Assembly: GCA_903813345.2 (NCBI GenBank)
Contig: CAIIXF020000005.1
Coordinates: 38,999,375-39,063,374 of the forward strand
Length of the DNA stretch: 64,000 bases
Source: Owenia fusiformis
Lineage: Eukaryota; Annelida; Polychaeta; Sabellida; Oweniidae
Reading direction: 5' to 3'
Within the stretch, counting starts at the first letter, position 1. The number at the start of each line of letters is the position of its first letter. Of this stretch, positions 12,501 through 24,500 are shown one piece after another. Under the pieces are notes generated by a model, which was not told the origin of the DNA, made no database searches, and saw nothing but the letters and a program-made list of their open reading frames with translations. The position numbers and the translations under genes are program-made.

Positions 12501-15500
12501 TACTTAAGCTTCTCTTTCGTGGATGATACAATATTACCTTTCGTGGAATATTTCCTGTTTCTCATGCTGAAACGTGTGATAAATGATAGTATCTGATAGT
12601 TATAAAAATTAAATTATGTCCAGTAAAAGAATATATAGCTGTGATACTCGTACTCTCATTGGTTAATCACATACCACGTGACTTATAATAGCTATAACAC
12701 ATTCCATCCATATAACGTAATGTCAGGCATCATTGAATACACCCTCAAAAGTTTATACAGATATCCTACTTAATATGATGAGAAATATTTACGATATTTT
12801 AATGTATTCAGGTGTAATTGAAAAACAGCTTCAACTACAGAATCCTATAAAAGACGGCGGTTCATGGTCGATTGAAGCGCATGCGTATGTAAGTAATATT
12901 TTTCACATTATCTACCGTCACGAAATTTTTGAATAATTATTTAAAAGTGTTTATTTATTACATAATTCTCATGTAAAAATATACAATGTAAGCTGCTACA
13001 ATACTCCATTGTCTTAGACTACGTACATCACAGTGCTCAAGTCTTAACAATGGAAATTGTTCCGGACGTGTTTTTTCTATCGATCCAGACGTGTTTTGTA
13101 AGAATATGGAATACGACATTCGTTAGAATGGAGCAAAAAGGTAAGAATATTCTATGTTTTACAAACTAACATTACTAGACTTCTACCTAAGATGTTCTTC
13201 TTCCTCACTCACGCATCTATTTTGGCGATCATTCCATCATACTTCATAGTACTCACAATTATATACCAAAAATGCCAGGAATATGTACTAAATTTGCATT
13301 TAGTATTATTTATTAAGTTTAAACAGACTTTCCATTCAATAACGTGGAATAATATTCACTACTCCAAAGATCGTGTTTATATTTTAACTATCTTTATCTT
13401 AAAATTGCCATAAATGACTGTAAATGTAGAAAGTGGAGTTAACGATGGAGAATGGATACTTTTGGAACACGTCCAAATAGTTTAATCCAAAAATGATTTA
13501 TTCGGTCAATTGCTACTTATTTAAGCTCTTTTGATTTGTGGTTTTCGCACATATTGTGAGTACTTTAATATGAATCGATGTATTCATTGAATACAAGGCA
13601 GGCTAGTGATTTTCAGGCAAAAATATGTGTAACACTGCCAGAATCGCTAATTTTCCGATTTAACAACGCTATAGCATAAGATTCGTGCAAATAACGCGTT
13701 TGCGGATACCTGAAGTTAGGATACATAGTATGGTAAGCAATATGAATTACTTACATTTACATAAAGTCAAGTGACAGCAATTTCATAACCAAATTTATCA
13801 ACCTACCTCTCAAGTTTTCCAAAAACACGTCTAAATCGTTTGAAAAACACGTCCGGGACAATCTCCACTGTTAACACTTGGTCACCGTTGTACATGTAGC
13901 AGGATTGATCTGATATCTTAAATCTTAAAGAATAGACAAAGGTATACTTGTTTTTGAGATTTACTGGATGTCCATGACGACAGTTCTTTTTTTAAATACT
14001 TGTATTTACTCTTTCATATATAACATTTTCATACATAAAACATTTTTAATTAATTAGTACTTATTTTTTAGGGGCATGTTTACTCAAAATCCTTTAGTGT
14101 TTACAGGGTGTGTAAGTATTCTTACGACTTTATATTAAAAAGATATGGTTTTCTCAAAACTTTTCATAATTACTTTCTGATAATTTAATGAGCTTTTAAA
14201 GAGGGATAGAAGTGACAAATCTGTATATTTGAAAGGAGTAAACACGTTTTTCTCTGATGCCTGTTTTTTACATGTACATGCATGTAAATCAGTAGGTATA
14301 CCTTTAATTTTGAGACACCCTGTACATTGCAGATGTTCAAAGAATGCTGGTGAATGTCACGATGCCACCGTATGTCAAAGACACAGAATATGGTCTTGCT
14401 GGCGTGATACATGGGGTGTAAGTAAAAAGCCATTCTTCATAATCATTTTGTCGTGGTATTTCAAGTATATTTACTTATCCCTCGATAGACACTGACAAGT
14501 AAAAACATGTATTATTATTAACAGCGGAATTCTTACAAGAAAGTGCTTTTAGAATGACATTGTATTTCAGTTCTCAATTGTAATAAACTCTGATTTGTAT
14601 ACTACATGCGCACGGTGTCTACATTATGCTCCTTCAAAATGGCCTATTTTACCACAAATTCTAATAAGGCAGATCTTTTCCTTTGGTTGAGATTTCGTTA
14701 TGATCAATAGTCAAGACAATAATTGTAACTTTTCAAATACGTGAATTATATTCCCGGTAATAGTAATAATATCGTTAGTCTTAAAGGATACTGAAACAAT
14801 CATTCATCTAAAGTAATTCGATTGGCCGTATTTGACATGAAGATGCATAATATGTATATTCTGCTTACAGATATTTCCCAAGCTGGTTGCCAATTAGAGG
14901 TAATGGCACAATGGAATTTTATATTGAAGGGCACCCAAGGTCTAATTTCTACGAAACTATCCCGTTTGTAAGTATTTTAACCTAGTGATCGAGTATTTTA
15001 TGATTATTCCTGAACCCTCTTACAAGAAACATGCTTATTTATGTCTAGATGTTCATTAGTGAGGACATATTTCAACTAAATACAATATTTGGTTAAATCC
15101 CTATTTATTGAATGCATCTTTCTTTACATTCTACGTTTCTTCATGTCTTTACACTTTGGCACAGTATACCTTTCTGTATTCACAGTTTAGGAATATAATA
15201 TGTACATGTTATTGCAGTATTTATTTCTGGGTACTTTTGTAGTTTGAAGAGAAATATCAGTTTGTGTTCACGATGAATGATCTGAGAAGACGAACGGGTG
15301 TTGTAGATCTTTCCAATAAAGCCGTCAAGTGCATTGCAAGAATTTACGATTATGAAAAGGGTGAGACGAGAGAAGGGATGTCTACCACTATCATCCAGCC
15401 TGGAGGGCTGTACATGTATTTCGTTGAGGGAAACGTCAGAACCTTCAAACCAAATATGCCATTTGACTTCAACGTAAGAGCAAGACAGAGAGTGAATAAT

Positions 15501-18500
15501 ATATTCGTATAATTGTAGGTGATGTAAAATGTAAAATGGAGAAAAAAAATCAGAAAATATTTCAGGGCACAAAATCCAAAATGACTGGCTTAATATAAGC
15601 TCTTAACATTTAAACAGGGTGCCAGGAATTGGACAGTTCTAGATTCAAATGAATCCATCAAACTGTTTGCCTGGAAATGAGGACTTCATTGTTATCCATT
15701 TCCAGAGTCAGACATGATCATTTCTGACATAAGACCGAATTTATCACTTATAAAAGAGTTATCACTAGTATGTATGTATGTATAATTTATTTGCCTCTTA
15801 ATATAAAGAGAGTTACACTAGTACTCCAAGATGCAAATCATTATCATCATCATATATGAGGATACAGTAAAAAGTACAATGAAAACATCATTTTTCGAAT
15901 AATTTGAATAATATTTTATCCAGATTGCAATAACCCAAAGAGACGGTTCCTCGCCTTCATTTTACGGGAAAGGTGGCGTTGATGTCAATATCCTGTTCCA
16001 ACAACAAGGCGGTGGTTCACGAAGAACTAGAGAGTTTGTTCCTCTTCCAGATGACCATATTCTTAGATTTTCCATTTTGCCAGAAACCGATGATGAACTC
16101 ATCACTACAAAGGTTGTTAATGCAACTTATGATTTAAAGGAATTCAATAAATGAAAAAGATAAGCCTACATAAACTCACTTGTGGGTCTTTAAAATTCAT
16201 GGTAAACAATACCTTTTCAAGTATTTTAATTCGCCAAGTTATTACCCCCATCCTGTTCTCAGCAAAACATGACAGTCAATTTTTCAAGATATAAAGTATA
16301 ATGACTTTTTGAATATTTTAGGCAAGATATTCTGGTGAAGATGTAGTTCTTTCAGAAATAACAATGCTGTCTTCAAGGACCTACAGTGAGAGAAATTATT
16401 ATATCCGTATTACATCATCAACCGAGAAACCGAAGGTGACTCAAAAATTCATATTTATGAAGTAAGAAATGAAAATGAAACACATTGTTGATCACCAGTA
16501 CATCACTCTAGACATTTGGACGATGTGCATTTTGATGTTGGCAAACACATCATCTTCACAACAGGTTTGGTGACGTGGATCATTCGAAATCGTCCCCAAT
16601 ATGGAGTTATTTTTGCAAATATTTGTGCGAACCTCCTGAACAATTTAGAGTTACGTTAGGCATTATCATTGGCTTAGCACATTAATAACAAATGTAATGC
16701 CTTTTTGATTATAGGTAAACCACTATATGGTATTTACAGTAAGGACGAATGTATATGTCGACAAAATCTACTACCAGGTAATTTACTCAAAATGTGTATT
16801 CTAGTACGATGACAGTATGATAGAGGCATATCCCTCCAATCTATTCATTTGGGAAGGACACGGGTACTTCAAATACCAAAAAGTGCATTATAGCCTCATT
16901 ATTTTCCATATTGCGTAATTTTATCTTAGAAAATCAAAACAATTTGAACAACATCAGGGGCGTAGCCAGCTTTCAGTCAGGGGGGGTGCGATCGCCGAAA
17001 ATTTTTCAGTTTTCGGTCAGGGGGGGTGCGATTTTGCCATAAGCAACACAAAAAATTAAGATTTCTTTTGAATTTTACAAAAATTGATGCAACTTCCTTC
17101 AAAATTGAGCTAGAAGCTTCAAATAAAAAGCATTTTAAAGCTCTTTTCTACCTCTATCCAATGGTCATATTTTCAAAGGTTATGGGGGGGGGGTGCGATC
17201 GCACCCATCGCACCCCCCCTGGCTACGCCCATGAACATCGTACCTTTTTCAGCTTGTATCTCAGAGTAATATAGTTGTTTCGGACACTATCGCAATGGTG
17301 TCACGGCAGAAGACATTTTCAGTAGCCTTGTCACGTGATATGATGCCAAGTTCCCGGATGATAGTCTCGTATATAAAGCATGGAGAGGTTGTCGCAGATT
17401 CTCTTTCTTTCTTTGTTGAAGGCACTGGGTTACATAAGGTAATTTTTTCTTTGATGTAGAGAACCAATGCATTTTCAACCTTCTTTCTGAACAGTGCGAA
17501 AAATGCTAGCTTATTAATGAGACGTACTCTACTAAATCCTACTTAGAGAAAGTTCTCTGTAATGATATACCGTTAGGAGGCCCTCTCAGGAATTCGAATT
17601 CCTGAAATCAGAACTACAATTCACTTCAAATTCTAGGGCCTTTTTTCAAAGAATTATGTACTATATAACGACCCTAACTTTGTAACAGATAAGATGGGAA
17701 ATCTAGATATAAATAGATGTCCCATTAGTAGATAGTGTTTAGAAATTGACAGTTTGTGTAGGTGGTATTCTAGGTGGTTTACTTGACTTTTTTACTCTTT
17801 TTGTCACTAATTTGATTTGTAACCAGTCTGTAAAAGGAATTTTTCAATTCATAATTTTTACCACTCATTGAACTTTAGCGACGGTATTGGCAGGTTTTGA
17901 TTTGATTTAAAAGGTCGTAGAAGACAACAAAAGAAAAATAATCGAGAAAAATAACGAAGGACAACAAAGAAAACTCAAAATAATGAAAACACAAGACTTT
18001 TTCATTATGAAAAATATATCCTAGGCAAACCATGTAAGCAACCTAAAAGAACCTTCTATTTAGCGAGAAAACTGGCAAAATGACAGACTAATGATAATAA
18101 ATAGTATTAACAAATAATCTTTCAAAAATTGTGCACCGTTACATTTATCGTTTTAGGTTGATCTGACATTGAACCGCGGGAAAGACTTCAGTGGTTCAAT
18201 GACTGAAACAATTGGTACAGCAGATCCGGGGACCTGGATGTCATTTAATGCCATCAATTACTATTTATATTCTCTTGGTGGGCGAAATTTTATAACCGAG
18301 GAAGAGGTACTGTCAGGGTTGACTATAAATTCCCATTCTTAAAATAGAGTGGCCCACAAAAACACACAAAGTTATGTATTCAAAATATCTTGATTTGAAA
18401 ATTGTAACGGATAATTTTGTGATTTACCTGATAACACCACTGTTAAATTTTGTTTTACATGGGGAAATTAACAATCCAAATAATATAATGGCACAAACAC

Positions 18501-21500
18501 GCGCCCATCAAGATTTATCCGGAGTTAACAAAATTCTTCGGAAAATATTAGCCCCCACCCCCTTGACCCCACTGATTTTTATTAATATGTGTAGATAGAG
18601 AAGGAATTGTTGACATATGACAGTCACACAAACGTAAGTGCGAGTGTCACGTGGCGAGCTGAAAACTGGGAGACTGATAGGATATACTTCAAAACACAAA
18701 CTTATGGAATTGATGCAAATACAACGTTTGTGGTGAGTTGTATAATTTTTTCTCAAGATATTGCTTATTACATGTACGTTACCCATGTTCTGATACCAAT
18801 GTTTTTTCATGTAACTGGTTTATAGCATACACATGTTTAGTCGACAATAATATTATAATATCTACCCTGCGCGCAGAGTCTAGTTATAAACTACTGACGA
18901 AGCTCTCTTTTAAAAAGTGAAGTTGAACAAATGCAAAGGGTATATAATATCCAAAATAAAAAAAGAAATTGAGACAGGAGCTGGTCTAGCTTATGTTACC
19001 AATCCACATGTCCGAATTACTACGAGAGCTCTAGCCGATCATTATTAGAAATATGGGGGTGGCTCAAAAACGTTCATATTCTTATTTGGTGATAACTTTT
19101 TTAATTGTGCATATATGCTAAAAACATTTTTGGCTGATACGCAGGAATCACTTTTCATTCCTTTGTAGTTCCAAAATGGAATAAATTAATCGTCCATTGT
19201 TCAATTTTCATTGCACTTGAAATATGCACATGAAATATATAAAGGTCTTAGCCTACCTTTATCCCAACGTTTATTTTATGTTATTATTTTCTAGTACGCT
19301 GGTCTGCATGTATTTACTGATGCCAATATGACAACTATTCCAAGTAAGTTACAGACTGGGCCAAAAAACAATGCCCAACTTTAAATCAGGTCAAAAATAG
19401 TTACATTCAATATGGTACATTGACTTACATACCATTTTAAAGGTTATACATTTTCAAACAATGTGGCATTTAGCACAATGTCATAAAATCAATAGCAAAG
19501 TTTTATTATACTCATTTGGGAGGCCGGGTTGCTATTCAAGTTCTCTAGATTATAGGGAGAAAACAGTTAATATGTGTAATTATGTAAACTTTTCAATTAT
19601 AGAATATTATTTTGTTAGGTGAATACACGCTCCTTTATTTGCATCATTTGTGACTAAAAATGTATAATTATCATCTGTCACTCCTATCGTCAGAGAGTAT
19701 TCGTGTAGCCATAAAGACTTTTTGTGCACCATAATTAAATAAATATTACATTCTTCGAAAACATTTGCTATTATATATTCTTCAATTCAGTAACTAACTG
19801 TAAGTTCATAAGGTCATTGTCAACACTCCTCTACTATAAATGAAATACCAAATAAAAATCTTTTGAGTTGGAATCTTTTCGAAACTTCTCAGTATTAAAG
19901 TGTGGGAATCGCATGTTTCAGAATTTGACATATCTTTGTGAGAAGTACATTAGCTCGTTTTAAAAGGCGTTCCTTATGGATATGTTAGGATTTGCCCTTT
20001 AACTAAGCTCAGTGTATGTTAACTCTTGATTTTGTTTCATTAAACAAATCTAATATTAAAATGTATGATCTTGCCGTCAGGTTTCAGAATATCTATTCAG
20101 TGAAAGATCCAGCAAAAACTAATAACATAGAAAATCAAATTGTGTAACTTTTTCAAATTCAAAACTGAGATTTGAAATGCATCTCTCAGTTTATTATAAT
20201 CAATGAGACGACGTGTAACGTTTTCATTTTTTGAAGAATAACTTAAAATCAATTCATAAAATGTAAACCGGTGACAAATCTATTCTTTTGGATTTTTTTC
20301 ATTTATCTTGTGCCATTTAGATGTTTTTCAATTGCAATCTGATCCATATTTTCTCGTATTCTATCAAGTGCCTAACGCAAGTAGTATTTACATGTACATA
20401 TACATAAGGACTTAAAAATGAAAACATGAATTTTAGATCAGTGCAATGGCACCCTTGGGTGGTTGCGGTGTTATGATAGCACTTGTTATAGGAAAGAAAA
20501 ACTGTGTGATAACTACTACGACTGTTTAGATGGCGCTGACGAAATGGGATGTATGTAGCTTAAAACATTATCACATGTACAAGTAAATACATATGTTATT
20601 TGTTGCATAAGTGCCGGAAGAGGAAGGTTTTATGAATACTAAAAGAAAACAAGAAAGTCATTAATAATCCAAACTACATAGACAATCTAACACGTGAAAT
20701 ACAATATGATGAAGTTTTAGAAACGATTTATTTTTCAAGTTTGAATAAATGTCAACCTTCCAAGGACCAGCTATAATCAATTCTAAATAAATCAACTAAA
20801 TTGATGTAGAATCACTTTATTGCTGTACATATAGTAAAAATGTTATAGTAGAGGAAATAAGATAATTTGGCATAATGGGTACCTCATGTTCATAAACAGG
20901 TAACACTACAATAGGACAAATGACGAATGGACTAGAATTTAATATGCTTAGTGTGGCTGATATGCACAGACACATGCCATACGTGCATCCTTTCACAGAC
21001 GTTTCATGGTCATGGACCGGTGCATTTACAAAGTAAGTTATTTATCTTGACAAACCAATTAAAGAAGATATTTTGTTAATTGTCACTTCTTAATTAGATT
21101 GACTGTCCCCCACAAGTCTCACTAGTTTTTCAATGATAAATTATAATTCTTTAAAGTCTGCGTTTTGAGACTTTTAAAAAATCATGAAAATGTATAGAAA
21201 TGCTTGGCATGTTATTGATAATGAGGGTATCATAATTACATATCGTGTTAATATTTCAGACCAACAGGCGATAGTTATGCAATTGTGCACCCTCCGAAGC
21301 AGCCAATCACATGGGTGGTATCGGCAGTATCAATGAGCAGGGATTATGGGCTCGGAGTTGCAACACCACCATATGTGGTACATAACCAAATATATTGTAT
21401 ACTACAGGGTGACACAAAAAAGCAACTCTAATTTTGGAATAACTTATTTAGGTCTCAATCATAATTGAATCTTTTTGGAAGAGAAAGTGTATAAATATAA

Positions 21501-24500
21501 TATGTAGTATATACGAGGGTTGATCAAAAAGTTCCGAACCGTTTGCTTTTGGATCAACCCTCGTATCCTCGTATAAATAATATTCTACTGCTGCTACCAT
21601 CTTTACATCGGCCCAAAACTGAATATAATGATTTTATACAATACACAAGAAGCCTGAACCGGAAAATGACCCAAGGTCAATTTGAGATATTTAAATTGTT
21701 ATCAGTGTCATTTTTTATTTCAGATAGACTTCACAAGAGACTTATACTGTCAGTGTGAATATCCAAAAGTAGTTAAGTTTGGAGAACAGATAGGGATCCA
21801 ATTGTGGCTGACAAGTAACGCTGATTATACTTCTGAGGTACGCTGATATCTACAGGGTGGGCAAGAAAACACCCTTATTTTGCATATTTTGAAACATTTT
21901 GGCAAAGCATCAATTTCAATCTCCTTACCTTGAGAACCTTACAAAGCAAATGCGTCATTGATTATTCAATGCATTGCTGTCTTGTGAAATACTGTGTTCG
22001 GATTGGCTGTAATCGGACAGACCTTGCCTATTTATTAGTGAATTTACTATTATTTTTTATAACACATGGATTTCAATAATATTTATATTTATATTATATT
22101 TATTTATAATAATATTTAGTTTATGCAGCAGTCTATTTTACAGGCACAAGGTTTATTTTAGTAAAGTATATTTATGGGGTAGCATAGATTTGAAAATGGT
22201 TATGTTTTAGAGAATACTTGATTCTCAAATATGTTATAATCAAATATGGCTATACCATTTAGATTTTAGTTACATTATATGGTTCAGATGGTTATAAGTT
22301 TGTATCGGCAGATGGCATGGGTGATACTATCAGCCACTACTCACCTAAACTCCTGGGTGGTGATATCCAGACAATGGTCAATGTAAGTATAAGTATTGGT
22401 TCTTTAATAATTTTACAAGTAATGGAACTTTAATATGGTGCTGCCTTGACTATACAGGAGCTATGAACATGTGACTAAAAGCTATCCACACAGAATTTCT
22501 AAGTACAGTTGCAAACAGGTCATATATACCATCCTATCTATTGTCAAAACATATTTGTTCATTTCAGCTATTTCCAGGAGAATGTAAATACGTCCACATG
22601 CCCATAGTTCCTCTGTCTGATGGAGAAGTTGATTTCACAATCACAGCCGAGAATTTCCGCCATACTGAAGGATGTTCTGGTACTATCGAGATAGCGGTCA
22701 GTCAGCTCACAAGTTTGTTTCAAGCAAAAGTGGCACATTATAATGGTTCTATAGAGAGAAAAAGTACAACACAAATACTAAGAAAGAAAAATACAACACA
22801 AATAATACAAAACATGTGATGTCAAATATCTATGTTTAAGAACCAAATATATCATTTTAGTTTTTAATGTCATGACCAAGCTCTAGGAATAAAATTACAA
22901 AGCGTTTGGGCTAATGATATAGATTGAGCCCCGCCACAGAAGCCATGCATTTTATTCTAAGATGACCTTCTTATTTGACGCAAATAACAATATTGAATCC
23001 TTGATTACTTATTTACGACCGAATCATTTTTTGTTACATGACTTTATCATGTAGCAACAGCAATTGTTATATTTATATTATCTTCGTGATAAATGTCACA
23101 ATTTGTGATGTCAACCTATTCATTTTTCATTATAATAGATGGACGGAGTGCCTAATGGTTGGCATACACCGTATTTTGTTGATCTTGTAAAATACAGCCA
23201 GGTGATCATACCCGATATTGTCATCCCTGTACCTGAGAGATGGATTGTCCCAGAACAGAGGAACCACCTCTATGTACCCGGGTCTGGTGCTTGTACAGTG
23301 CAAATTGTAGGTATGTACATTCAACCATCCTCCTATCACAGGGCTTCAAAATCCAGAATATATTCTTTCTGAAGGAGGTACGGATTCTGGACACCTGCTT
23401 AGGAGGATGACATTCAACATACTCTCATTATATAACTAAGTATATTAATTACAAAAGGTCACATAATACAGTCCTACGCACGCATGTGTCAAATAATCAA
23501 GTGTTCGCATATATTAACCATAATAAGTTCACAGTCTCAACAGTCTCATCAAATATTTGTGACACAAAACAATCCCATTTACATCGAAGTACGAACAAAA
23601 TCGTTTCTTTGGTTTTAAGGGGACGTTATTGGTCCTGGTTTCTACAGAGAGAAGTTGGAGGCTGATGAGTTACTAGGGTTACCAAGAGCCACATCGGAAG
23701 ATTACTTCTTTGAATTTACACAAAATCTTTGGTATTTGAAATATTTCAAAGCAACCGATCAACTGACATATGAAACGCAAACAACATCTCTTGATGCTAT
23801 GAATTACAGTAAGAATAACTTGTCTGATCCCACACTATTTAAATTGAATTTAGATTAATTCTGACCTTGGTAAAAATAATATAAACAAGATTCTTTAGAT
23901 ATTTACATAATGTCATATTCACTAGATTACAGGGTTGATTGTTTGTATTATATAATGTTTTACAGATTCAGTCACTTTTACATTATTTCAGATTATATGC
24001 AAATGCTTAGACATAAGCAAGATGATGGTGGATATGCTATGTTCTATAGAGACACAAATTCGAGTTTATGGTGAGCATCGTATGTTTTGTTCATTTATTT
24101 TTGTCACCCCTGACTCTCCATGCTGCATGTACATAGGTAGGCAAATTGAATAAACCTACAACACTAAACAACATGTTATATGTCATAAAATAAGCACTCG
24201 GCGAGGACTTTTTATAATTACTTCTGATCATTATTTTACTATGTGACAGTAATACACCCCAAGGGTGTTTGATTGGATTTTAATAAAATAGAAGTTAAAA
24301 AGCAATTTTGCAAATTTGCTCTTCAGGTTGACAGCCCATTTCTTTAACCAGTTGAAGAACGCAAGGGATTCTGACTGGGAGAATCATTTCTACATTCCAG
24401 TAGAAGTTTTAAATGACATGGCGATGTGGATGATAAGTTACCAGAACAGTTCGTGCGGGGCGTTCATAGAACCTGGGCCTCACTACCTCCGTGCTATGTT

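Noticed and set aside
13127-13140. 14-nt microexon with good AG/GT borders that would repair the macroglobulin exon 5-6 frame
   Set aside because: It lies inside an inverted-repeat element and adds only five residues without family resemblance; alternative donor 12884 with acceptor 14343 also repairs the frame.
16100-16153. Macroglobulin exon 9 reading through to a stop (VVNATYDLKEFNK)
   Set aside because: The next exon at 16322 continues the family sequence in phase 0 after a usable GT at 16113, so read-through would be intron retention.
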